In this document: positions 12,419-24,199 of the stretch, piece by piece
How the letters are laid out: every line of letters begins with the position of its first letter
How positions within the stretch are numbered: the first letter of the stretch is position 1
The notes under the pieces: generated by a model
What the model was told of the DNA's origin: nothing
The model's database searches: none
Seen by the model: only the letters and a program-made list of their open reading frames with translations
Origin: Aphrophora alni
Lineage: Eukaryota; Arthropoda; Insecta; Hemiptera; Aphrophoridae
DNA: 64,000 nt
Assembly: GCA_963513935.1 (NCBI GenBank)
Contig: OY740776.1
Span: forward strand, 11,438,724-11,502,723
Direction: 5' to 3'
Program-made: the position numbers and the translations under genes

Positions 12419-12682
12419 ATGACTGCTGCAAATGATAAGTTATTGAAAAAAGCTTCAGACCTACTACCAGAGAAATCTCGCGATAGATATGAAGAGGAAT
12501 ATAGTAGGTTCTCCGAGTGGTGCAGAGTTGAAAATGTTAAATCAAAACAAGTAAGAGGCGAAGTTTAATTTGTTTATTTGTCTGATAAATCTAAAGACCT
12601 GAAACCATCTACTTTACGGAGTAGATTTTCGATGATTAAAAGTTGGTGTAGATCATACAAAATTTCAACGTTCCTATCTTAA
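12419..12682 (+). pseudogene. Tyrosine-recombinase-like core-binding domain fragment (Crypton-related?), broken
   Basis: From an ATG at 12,419 the frame runs 49 codons to TAA (12,566-12,568). It continues in the same frame to a second TAA at 12,680-12,682, for about 88 codons in total. Visible blocks are LLPEKSRDRYEEEYSRFSEWC and, after the stop, KSKDLKPSTLRSRFSMIKSW. This pattern (LP-KS--RYE--Y--F--WC, then LKPSTL-S-FSM-KS) is that of the N-terminal helical core-binding domain of tyrosine-recombinase-like proteins seen in insect genomes. The match continues across the stop, so the TAA is a disabling mutation. A GTAAGA near 12,550 resembles a donor site, but reading through fits the domain better. 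The catalytic domain was not found downstream. Confidence 0.5.
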
Positions 12683-13588
12683 TTTTTGTGGTCGCTATCG
12701 TGCTTACGTCCAAACGTCGACGGACGCCATATTGAAAATCAGTCTATCGGTTACTGAGACCATCAGATCAGTCGAAAAACGCAACTCGATATTTTTAACG
12801 ATTGGCAAACTAAATCTACTTTGTGTACTGGATAAGTAAAAAAAAAATGAAACAAATTGACACCATTTCTTGTAGTATTTGTACTCGCCTTTTTCTGTTT
12901 TATAAGTCCGGGACTTTAAACAGTGCTAAACGAATCTAATTATCCTACTGCTTAACGAGGGATGATCACACATAACACGTCACTCTTCCCCTCGAGACTA
13001 CCGCTACCTGTGTTATGTGTTACCATGACAACCAATGTTTTGTAATTAACTAATCAATGCTTCTGTTCACTCTTAATACCTATCGCGGTATCACTGTGGG
13101 CGTTGTGTAACTGTTTAGTTCTGTACTCAAACAGGATAATTTAGTGGTGGAAAACAGTCTAATTAATTATGTACAGTTGACATTTGTTTATTTTTATGAC
13201 ATGAATATGACTACAAATTTTTGTATTTTGTTTTCGAAAACTGGATTTTCTGCACTTTATAAAGTTGGAATATGGTTTTAAAAAAAATGAAATTTTAATC
13301 TATGTTCTTACTTCCACACTACTCCAAAATGTAAAGCTGGTGGCACGTAGAAACTGGTGGGTTTGCCCCAAAATCGAGTCGTAGGTTATTAACCTATCGT
13401 ATAAAATTTTCTTTTTAGAAGAAAGTAAAAGTGAAGAAATAACTGTTTATTTATCCAAGGCTGGAAAAGTTCATTGTAACAATTCAAGAGGGTACAGTCT
13501 TATATATAATCCAGCAGAGCCTAAATATGCGCGTTTAAAACTCCTACCACCCCACTCAACCTAGATAAAGTTTTAAAATTGTTTGCAT

Positions 13589-14150
13589 AATTCGGCGAAC
13601 GGTTCGGCCTCTGGGTGATGTAACATATTTAAATTTTAACATAAACACGTTTTTACGTTCCAATTCGGCGAACGATTCGGCTTCTGAGTGAACGCACGTT
13701 TTTATGTTCGTTAAGTCTCTGGTAAATTAAAAATCCTTTCACATCCGTTGCACCCCTCCTCCCCTCCAAGTAAAACTATACTTTTCAAGCTCTACATAGA
13801 TTTTTTTAAACTTTTAGTGCAATTTGAAGATTATTCGTTTGAAAAATCGTAAATAAAAAAATATTAAGGTTAAAAAATAATTGAAAAAAGAACCTTAACT
13901 GCTGTTATGAAAAGTTTGATTTTAATCAAATATGATTTACGTTAAGGACGCGTTTATGTCACAAACGAAACAAATTTTGTTAAACTTTTAGTGCAATTTC
14001 AAGATTATTCGTTTGAAAAATCGTAAATAAAAAAATATTAAGGTTAAAAAATAATTGAAAAAAGAACCTTAACTGCTTTTATTAAAAGCTTGATTTTAAT
14101 CAAATATGATTTACGTTAAGGACGCGTTTATGGCACAAATAAAACAAATT
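13589..14150 (+). repeat. Two local duplications
   Basis: An AATTCGGCGAACG-TTCGGC phrase followed by an ACGTTTTTACGTTC-type phrase occurs twice between about 13,589 and 13,712. A longer unit starting TAAACTTTTAGTGCAATTT occurs at 13,807 and 13,981, a 174-bp step. It includes AAGGTTAAAAAATAATTG and GGACGCGTTTATG and differs at only a few positions. Both lie just left of the 90-bp array. Confidence 0.85.
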
Positions 14151-14645
14151 TATGTATATAGTATACATATATATTTTTTTTTCAAAAAATGCATCCATGG
14201 TTTTAATGACATTTTTTAATGGCGATTAGTTTTTTTTTTAATTTTGTTTTTTGGGGATAAGTGAGAAAGTTTGTGCAATATTTTTGCACAGTTTATTAAT
14301 ATTTACCGCAATGAGCGACTATTTTTTATCCCTATATTGTAGTAACGAGCTTGTTCTCTGGCAACCTTGTCAAACCTAACAAGTTCAGCAAAAACTGGAG
14401 CTCAATTTTCTTCATGACAGCTCCGGAATAAGATGAATCGTCTGACAAAGTTAAGTGCCTTCTTTCTCAAGTAGTACTCGAGTAAAACAATTTAAATGAA
14501 ACTCGTCACATAATAAACTGATTATGAAGCGAATACATAAACATTTGTTTCATTTGAAGAGTTCAATCACAAAAATGAACGAAATAAACTGTCATAGTGA
14601 AACTAGTGTTGCAGTGTAGCATTTGATTTCCCTTAACGTTTAATA

Positions 14646-17600
14646 GTGTCAAGGTCGGAAGAGAACAAGAGTTGGTTAAGAAAGACCGACGAAAAGAGAG
14701 AAGTATCAAGTGAAGATCTCTCTAATATTTTAATAATGCCAAGGTCGGAAGAGAACAAGAGTTGGTTAAGAAAGACCGACAAAAAGAGAGAAGTATCAAG
14801 TGAAGATCTCTCTAATTTTCTAATAGTGTCAAGGTCGGAAGAGAACAAGAGTTGGTTAAGAAAGACCGACAAAAAGAGAGAAGTATCAAGTAAAGATCTC
14901 TCTAATATTTTAATAATGCCAAGGTCGGAAGAGAACAAGAGTTGGTTAAGAAAGACCGACAAAAAGAGAGAAGTATCAAGTGAAGATCTCTCTAATTTTC
15001 TAATAGTGTCAAGGTCGGAAGAGAACAAGAGTTGGTTAAGAAAGACCGACGAAAAGAGAGAAGTATCAAGTGAAGATCTCTCTAATATTTTAATAATGCC
15101 AAGGTCGGAAGAGAACAAGAGTTGGTTAAGAAAGACCGACAAAAAGAGAGAAGTATCAAGTGAAGATCTCTCTAATTTTCTAATAGTGTCAAGGTCGGAA
15201 GAGAACAAGAGTTGGTTAAGAAAGACCGACGAAAAGAGAGAAGTATCAAGTGAAGATCTCTCTAATATTTTAATAATGCCAAGGTCGGAAGAGAACAAGA
15301 GTTGGTTAAGAAAGACCGACAAAAAGAGAGAAGTATCAAGTGAAGATCTCTCTAATTTTCTAATAGTGTCAAGGTCGGAAGAGAACAAGAGTTGGTTAAG
15401 AAAGACCGACAAAAAGAGAGAAGTATCAAGTAAAGATCTCTCTAATATTTTAATAATGCCAAGGTCGGAAGAGAACAAGAGTTGGTTAAGAAAGACCGAC
15501 AAAAAGAGAGAAGTATCAAGTGAAGATCTCTCTAATTTTCTAATAGTGTCAAGGTCGGAAGAGAACAAGAGTTGGTTAAGAAAGACCGACGAAAAGAGAG
15601 AAGTATCAAGTGAAGATCTCTCTAATATTTTAATAATGCCAAGGTCGGAAGAGAACAAGAGTTGGTTAAGAAAGACCGACAAAAAGAGAGAAGTATCAAG
15701 TGAAGATCTCTCTAATTTTCTAATAGTGTCAAGGTCGGAAGAGAACAAGAGTTGGTTAAGAAAGACCGACAAAAAGAGAGAAGTATCAAGTAAAGATCTC
15801 TCTAATATTTTAATAATGCCAAGGTCGGAAGAGAACAAGAGTTGGTTAAGAAAGACCGACAAAAAGAGAGAAGTATCAAGTGAAGATCTCTCTAATATTC
15901 TAATAGTGTCAAGGTCGGAAGAGAACAAGAGTTGGTTAAGAAAGACCGACAAAAAGAGAGAAGTATCAAGTGAAGATCTCTCTAATTTTCTAATAGTGTC
16001 AAGGTCGGAAGAGAACAAGAGTTGGTTAGGAAAGACCGACAAAAAGAGAGAAGTATCAAGTAAAGATCTCTCTAATATTTTAATAATGCCAAGGTCGGAA
16101 GAGAACAAGAGTTGGTTAAGAAAGACCGACAAAAAGAGAGAAGTATCAAGTGAAGATCTCTCTAATATTCTAATAGTGTCAAGGTCGGAAGAGAACAAGA
16201 GTTGGTTAAGAAAGACCGACAAAAAGAGAGAAGTATCAAGTGAAGATCTCTCTAATTTTCTAATAGTGTCAAGGTCGGAAGAGAACAAGAGTTGGTTAAG
16301 AAAGACCGACAAAAAGAGAGAAGTATCGAGTGAAGATCTCTCTAATTTTCTAATAGTGTCAAGGTCGGAAGAGAACAAGAGTTGGTTAAGAAAGACCGAC
16401 AAAAAGAGAGAAGTATCAAATGAAGATCTCTCTAATATTTTAATAATGCCAAGGTCGGAAGAGAACAAGAGTTGGTTAAGAAAGACCGACAAAAAGAGAG
16501 AAGTATCAAGTGAAGATCTCTCTAATATTCTAATAGTGTCAAGGTCGGAAGAGAACAAGAGTTGGTTAAGAAAGACCGACGAAAAGAGAGAAGTATCAAG
16601 TGAAGATCTCTCTAATTTTCTAATAGTGTCAAGGTCGGAACAGAACAAGAGTTGGTTAAGAAAGACCGACAAAAAGAGAGAAGTATCAAGTAAAGATCTC
16701 TCTAATATTTTAATAATGCCAAGGTCGGAAGAGAACAAGAGTTGGTTAAGAAAGACCGACAAAAAGAGAGAAGTATCAAGTAAAGATCTCTCTAATATTC
16801 TAATAGTGTCAAGGTCGGAAGAGAACAAGAGTTGGTTAAGAAAGACCGACGAAAAGAGAGAAGTATCAAGTGAAGATCTCTCTAATTTTCTAATAGTGTC
16901 AAGGTCGGAACAGAACAAGAGTTGGTTAAGAAAGACCGACAAAAAGAGAGAAGTATCAAGTGAAGATCTCTCTAATATTCTAATAGTGTCAAGGTCGGAA
17001 GAGAACAAGAGTTGGTTAAGAAAGACCGACGAAAAGAGAGAAGTATCAAATGAAGATCTCTCTAATTTTCTAATAGTGTCAAGGTCGGAAGAGAACAAGA
17101 GTTGGTTAAGAAAGACCGACAAAAAGAGAGAAGTATCAAGTAAAGATCTCTCTAATATTTTAATAATGCCAAGGTCGGAAGAGAACAAGAGTTGGTTAAG
17201 AAAGACCGACAAAAAGAGAGAAGTATCAAGTGAAGATCTCTCTAATATTCTAATAGTGTCAAGGTCGGAAGAGAACAAGAGTTGGTTAAGAAAGACCGAC
17301 GAAAAGAGAGAAGTATCAAGTGAAGATCTCTCTAATATTCTAATAGTGTCAAGGTCGGAAGAGAACAAGAGTTGGTTAAGAAAGACCGACGAAAAGAGAG
17401 AAGTATCAAATGAAGATCTCTCTAATTTTCTAATAGTGTCAAGGTCGGAAGAGAACAAGAGTTGGTTAAGAAAGACCGACAAAAAGAGAGAAGTATCAAG
17501 TAAAGATCTCTCTAATATTTTAATAATGCCAAGGTCGGAAGAGAACAAGAGTTGGTTAAGAAAGACCGACAAAAAGAGAGAAGTATCAAGTGAAGATCTC

Positions 17601-18854
17601 TCTAATATTCTAATAGTGTCAAGGTCGGAAGAGAACAAGAGTTGGTTAAGAAAGACCGACAAAAAGAGAGAAGTATCAAGTAAAGATCTCTCTAATATTT
17701 TAATAATGCCAAGGTCGGAAGAGAACAAGAGTTGGTTAAGAAAGACCGACAAAAAGAGAGAAGTATCAAGTGAAGATCTCTCTAATATTCTAATAGTGTC
17801 AAGGTCGGAAGAGAACAAGAGTTGGTTAAGAAAGACCGACAAAAAGAGAGAAGTATCAAGTAAAGATCTCTCTAATATTTTAATAATGCCAAGGTCGGAA
17901 GAGAACAAGAGTTGGTTAAGAAAGACCGACAAAAAGAGAGAAGTATCAAGTGAAGATCTCTCTAATATTTTAATAATGCCAAGGTCGGAAGAGAACAAGA
18001 GTTGGTTAAGAAAGACCGACAAAAAGAGAGAAGTATCAAGTAAAGATCTCTCTAATATTTTAATAATGCCAAGGTCGGAAGAGAACAAGAGTTGGTTAAG
18101 AAAGACCGACAAAAAGAGAGAAGTATCAAGTGAAGATCTCTCTAATATTCTAATAGTGTCAAGGTCGGAAGAGAACAAGAGTTGGTTAAGAAAGACCGAC
18201 AAAAAGAGAGAAGTATCAAGTAAAGATCTCTCTAATATTTTAATAATGCCAAGGTCGGAAGAGAACAAGAGTTGGTTAAGAAAGACCGACAAAAAGAGAG
18301 AAGTATCAAGTGAAGATCTCTCTAATATTTTAATAATGCCAAGGTCGGAAGAGAACAAGAGTTGGTTAAGAAAGACCGACAAAAAGAGAGAAGTATCAAG
18401 TAAAGATCTCTCTAATATTTTAATAATGCCAAGGTCGGAAGAGAACAAGAGTTGGTTAAGAAAGACCGACAAAAAGAGAGAAGTATCAAGTGAAGATCTC
18501 TCTAATATTCTAATAGTGTCAAGGTCGGAAGAGAACAAGAGTTGGTTAAGAAAGACCGACGAAAAGAGAGAAGTATCAAATGAAGATCTCTCTAATTTTC
18601 TAATAGTGTCAAGGTCGGAAGAGAACAAGAGTTGGTTAAGAAAGACCGACAAAAAGAGAGAAGTATCAAGTAAAGATCTCTCTAATATTTTAATAATGCC
18701 AAGGTCGGAAGAGAACAAGAGTTGGTTAAGAAAGACCGACAAAAAGAGAGAAGTATCAAGTGAAGATCTCTCTAATATTCTAATAGTGTCAAGGTCGGAA
18801 GAGAACAAGAGTTGGTTAAGAAAGACCGACAAAAAGAGAGAAGTATCAAGTTAA
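14646..18854 (+). other. Long open frame through the array, first part (about 1,400 codons); coding status doubtful
   Basis: In this frame each 90-bp unit reads as 30 residues. They are highly charged, contain one Trp, and follow the consensus SRSEENKSWLRK-TDKKREV-SSEDLSNILIV. The frame opens just after a TAA at 14,634-14,636, begins with no ATG in a good context, and ends at TAA 18,852-18,854. No signal peptide, membrane segment or known domain was seen. Unit-to-unit differences are mostly amino-acid-changing (E/K, S/N, K/E, T/A, I/F, V/M, S/P), which is not what purifying selection leaves. The minus strand is equally open. I treat it as open by virtue of period (90 is a multiple of 3), with a small chance of a real repeat protein. 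Confidence 0.35.
18851..18854. other. Single substitution creating a stop on both strands
   Basis: The unit normally reads TCAAGTGAAGATCTC or TCAAGTAAAGATCTC. Here it reads TCAAGTTAAGATCTC. The new TTAA tetramer gives TAA in the plus frame (18,852-18,854) and TAA in the open minus frame (complement of 18,851-18,853). It is the only stop in either array-long frame. Confidence 0.95.
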
Positions 18855-21589
18855 GATCTCTCTAATATTTTAATAATGCCAAGGTCGGAAGAGAACAAGA
18901 GTTGGTTAAGAAAGACCGACAAAAAGAGAGAAGTATCAAGTGAAGATCTCTCTAATATTCTAATAGTGTCAAGGTCGGAAGAGAACAAGAGTTGGTTAAG
19001 AAAGACCGACGAAAAGAGAGAAGTATCAAATGAAGATCTCTCTAATTTTCTAATAGTGTCAAGGTCGGAAGAGAACAAGAGTTGGTTAAGAAAGACCGAC
19101 GAAAAGAGAGAAGTATCAAGTGAAGATCTCTCTAATATTCTAATAGTGTCAAGGTCGGAAGAGAACAAGAGTTGGTTAAGAAAGACCGACGAAAAGAGAG
19201 AAGTATCAAGTAAAGATCTCTCTAATATTCTAATAGTGTCAAGGTCGGAAGAGAACAAGAGTTGGTTAAGAAAGACCGACGAAAAGAGAGAAGTATCAAA
19301 TGAAGATCTCTCTAATTTTCTAATAGTGTCAAGGTCGGAAGAGAACAAGAGTTGGTTAAGAAAGACCGACAAAAAGAGAGAAGTATCAAGTAAAGATCTC
19401 TCTAATATTTTAATAATGCCAAGGTCGGAAGAGAACAAGAGTTGGTTAAGAAAGACCGACAAAAAGAGAGAAGTATCAAATGAAGATCTCTCTAATATTT
19501 TAATAATGCCAAGGTCGGAAGAGAACAAGAGTTGGTTAAGAAAGACCGACAAAAAGAGAGAAGTATCAAGTAAAGATCTCTCTAATATTTTAATAATGCC
19601 AAGGTCGGAAGAGAACAAGAGTTGGTTAAGAAAGACCGACAAAAAGAGAGAAGTATCAAGTAAAGATCTCTCTAATATTTTAATAGTGTCAAGGTCGGAA
19701 CAGAACAAGAGTTGGTTAAGAAAGACCGACAAAAAGAGAGAAGTATCAAGTAAAGATCTCTCTAATATTTTAATAATGCCAAGGTCGGAAGAGAACAAGA
19801 GTTGGTTAAGAAAGACCGACAAAAAGAGAGAAGTATCAAGTAAAGATCTCTCTAATATTCTAATAGTGTCAAGGTCGGAAGAGAACAAGAGTTGGTTAAG
19901 AAAGACCGAAGAAAAGAGAGAAGTATCAAATGAAGATCTCTCTAATTTTCTAATAGTGTCAAGGTCGGAAGAGAACAAGAGTTGGTTAAGAAAGACCGAC
20001 AAAAAGAGAGAAGTATCAAGTAAAGATCTCTCTAATATTTTAATAACGCCAAGGTCGGAAGAGAACAAGAGTTGGTTAAGAAAGACCGACAAAAAGAGAG
20101 AAGTATCAAGTGAAGATCTCTCTAATATTCTAATAGTGTCAAGGTCGGAAGAGAACAAGAGTTGGTTAAGAAAGACCGACGAAAAGAGAGAAGTATCAAA
20201 TGAAGATCTCTCTAATTTTCTAATAGTGTCAAGGTCGGAAGAGAACAAGAGTTGGTTAAGAAAGACCGACAAAAAGAGAGAAGTATCAAGTAAAGATCTC
20301 TCTAATATTTTAATAATGCCAAGGTCGGAAGAGAACAAGAGTTGGTTAAGAAAGACCGACAAAAAGAGAGAAGTATCAAGTGAAGATCTCTCTAATATTC
20401 TAATAGTGTCAAGGTCGGAAGAGAACAAGAGTTGGTTAAGAAAGACCGACGAAAAGAGAGAAGTATCAAGTGAAGATCTCTCTAATATTCTAATAGTGTC
20501 AAGGTCGGAAGAGAACACGAGTTGGTTAAGAAAGACCGACGAAAAGAGAGAAGTATCAAGTAAAGATCTCTCTAATATTCTAATAGTGTCAAGGTCGGAA
20601 GAGAACAAGAGTTGGTTAAGAAAGACCGACGAAAAGAGAGAAGTATCAAATGAAGATCTCTCTAATTTTCTAATAGTGTCAAGGTCGGAAGAGAACAAGA
20701 GTTGGTTAAGAAAGACCGACAAAAAGAGAGAAGTATCAAGTAAAGATCTCTCTAATATTTTAATAATGCCAAGGTCGGAAGAGAACAAGAGTTGGTTAAG
20801 AAAGACCGACAAAAAGAGAGAAGTATCAAATGAAGATCTCTCTAATATTTTAATAGTGTCAAGGTCGGAACAGAACAAGAGTTGGTTAAGAAAGACCGAC
20901 AAAAAGAGAGAAGTATCAAGTAAAGATCTCTCTAATATTTTAATAATGCCAAGGTCGGAAGAGAACAAGAGTTGGTTAAGAAAGACCGACAAAAAGAGAG
21001 AAGTATCAAGTAAAGATCTCTCTAATATTCTAATAGTGTCAAGGTCGGAAGAGAACAAGAGTTGGTTAAGAAAGACCGACGAAAAGAGAGAAGTATCAAA
21101 TGAAGATCTCTCTAATTTTCTAATAGTGTCAAGGTCGGAAGAGAACAAGAGTTGGTTAAGAAAGACCGACAAAAAGAGAGAAGTATCAAGTAAAGATCTC
21201 TCTAATATTTTAATAATGCCAAGGTCGGAAGAGAACAAGAGTTGGTTAAGAAAGACCGACAAAAAGAGAGAAGTATCAAATGAAGATCTCTCTAATATTT
21301 TAATAGTGTCAAGGTCGGAACAGAACAAGAGTTGGTTAAGAAAGACCGACAAAAAGAGAGAAGTATCAAGTAAAGATCTCTCTAATATTTTAATAATGCC
21401 AAGGTCGGAAGAGAACAAGAGTTGGTTAAGAAAGACCGACAAAAAGAGAGAAGTATCAAGTAAAGATCTCTCTAATATTTTAATAATGCCAAGGTCGGAA
21501 GAGAACAAGAGTTGGTTAAGAAAGACCGACAAAAAGAGAGAAGTATCAAGTAAAGATCTCTCTAATATTTTAATAATGCCAAGGTCGGA

Positions 21590-22745
21590 AGAGAACAAGA
21601 GATGGTTAAGAAAGGCCGATAAAAAGAGAGAAGTATCAAATGAAGATCTTAATAATATTCTAATAGTGCCAAGGTCGGAAGAGAACAAGAGATGGTTAAG
21701 AAAGGCCGATAAAAAGAGAGAAGTATCAAGTAAAGATCTCTCTAATATTTTAATAATGCCAAGGTCGGAAGAGAACAAGAGATGGTTAAGAAAGGCCGAT
21801 AAAAAGAGAGAAGTATCAAATGAAGATCTCTCTAATATTTTAATAATGCCAAGGTCGGAAGAGAACAAGAGTTGGTTAAGAAAGGCCGATAAAAAGAGAA
21901 AAGTATCAAATGAAGATCTCGCTAATATTTTAATAATGCCAAGGTCGGAAGAGAACAAGAGTTGGTTAAGAAAGGCCGATAAAAAGAGAGAAGTATCAAA
22001 TGAAGATCTCTCTAATATTCTAATAGTGCCTAGGTCGGAAGAGAACAAGAGTTGGTTAAGAAAGGCCGATAAAAAGAGAAAAGTATCAAATGAAGATCTC
22101 GCTAATATTTTAATAATGCCAAGGTCGGAAGAGAACAAGAGTTGGTTAAGAAAGGCCGATAAAAAGAGAGAAGTATCAAGTAAAGATCTCGCTAATATTT
22201 TAATAATGCCAAGGTCGGAAGAGAACAAGAGTTGGTTAAGAAAGGCCGATAAAAAGAGAAAAGTATCAAATGAAGATCTCGCTAATATTTTAATAATGCC
22301 AAGGTCGGAAGAGAACAAGAGTTGGTTAAGAAAGGCCGATAAAAAGAGAAAAGTATCAAATGAAGATCTCGCTAATATTTTAATAATGCCAAGGTCGGAA
22401 GAGAACAAGAGTTGGTTAAGAAAGGCCGATAAAAAGAGAAAAGTATCAAATGAAGATCTCGCTAATATTTTAATAATGCCAAGGTCGGAAGAGAACAAGA
22501 GTTGTTTAAGAAAGGCCGATAAAAAGAGAGAAGTATCAAATGAAGATCTCGCTAATATTTTAATAATGCCAAGGTCGGAAGAGAACAAGAGTTGGTTAAG
22601 AAAGGCCGATAAAAAGAGAAAAGTATCAAATGAAGATCTCGCTAATATTTTAATAATGCCAAGGTCGGAAGAGAACAAGAGTTGGTTAAGAAAGGCCGAT
22701 AAAAAGAGAGTAGTATCAAATGAAGATCTTAATAATATTCTAATA
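21590..22745 (+). repeat. A-class block 1 within the array (13 units)
   Basis: Thirteen consecutive units carry AAGGCCGAT (Ala in place of Thr in the translated frame). Many also have GAGATGG, AAAGTATCAAATG or GATCTTAATAAT variants. The block ends abruptly about 22,745, where T-class units resume. Its unit order is nearly repeated in block 2, about 2,610 bp to the right. Confidence 0.9.
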
Positions 22746-24199
22746 ATGCCAAGGTCGGAAGAGAACAAGAGTTGGTTAAGAAAGACCGACGAAAAGAGAG
22801 AAGTATCAAGTAAAGATCTCTCTAATATTCTAATAGTGTCAAGGTCGGAAGAGAACAAGAGTTGGTTAAGAAAGACCGACGAAAAGAGAGAAGTATCAAA
22901 TGAAGATCTCTCTAATTTTCTAATAGTGTCAAGGTCGGAAGAGAACAAGAGTTGGTTAAGAAAGACCGACAAAAAGAGAGAAGTATCAAGTAAAGATCTC
23001 TCTAATATTTTAATAATGCCAAGGTCGGAAGAGAACAAGAGTTGGGTAAGAAAGACCGACAAAAAGAGAGAAGTATCAAATGAAGATCTCTCTAATATTT
23101 TAATAGTGTCAAGGTCGGAACAGAACAAGAGTTGGTTAAGAAAGACCGACAAAAAGAGAGAAGTATCAAGTAAAGATCTCTCTAATATTTTAATAATGCC
23201 AAGGTCGGAAGAGAACAAGAGTTGGTTAAGAAAGACCGACAAAAAGAGAGAAGTATCAAGTAAAGATCTCTCTAATATTTTAATAATGCCAAGGTCGGAA
23301 GAGAACAAGAGTTGGTTAAGAAAGACCGACAAAAAGAGAGAAGTATCAAGTAAAGATCTCTCTAATATTCTAATAGTGTCAAGGTCGGAAGAGAACAAGA
23401 GTTGGTTAAGAAAGACCGAAGAAAAGAGAGAAGTATCAAATGAAGATCTCTCTAATTTTCTAATAGTGTCAAGGTCGGAAGAGAACAAGAGTTGGTTAAG
23501 AAAGACCGACAAAAAGAGAGAAGTATCAAGTAAAGATCTCTCTAATATTTTAATAACGCCAAGGTCGGAAGAGAACAAGAGTTGGTTAAGAAAGACCGAC
23601 AAAAAGAGAGAAGTATCAAGTGAAGATCTCTCTAATATTCTAATAGTGTCAAGGTCGGAAGAGAACAAGAGTTGGTTAAGAAAGACCGACGAAAAGAGAG
23701 AAGTATCAAATGAAGATCTCTCTAATTTTCTAATAGTGTCAAGGTCGGAAGAGAACAAGAGTTGGTTAAGAAAGACCGACAAAAAGAGAGAAGTATCAAG
23801 TAAAGATCTCTCTAATATTTTAATAATGCCAAGGTCGGAAGAGAACAAGAGTTGGTTAAGAAAGACCGACAAAAAGAGAGAAGTATCAAATGAAGATCTC
23901 TCTAATATTTTAATAGTGTCAAGGTCGGAACAGAACAAGAGTTGGTTAAGAAAGACCGACAAAAAGAGAGAAGTATCAAGTAAAGATCTCTCTAATATTT
24001 TAATAATGCCAAGGTCGGAAGAGAACAAGAGTTGGTTAAGAAAGACCGACAAAAAGAGAGAAGTATCAAGTAAAGATCTCTCTAATATTTTAATAATGCC
24101 AAGGTCGGAAGAGAACAAGAGTTGGTTAAGAAAGACCGACAAAAAGAGAGAAGTATCAAGTAAAGATCTCTCTAATATTTTAATAATGCCAAGGTCGGA

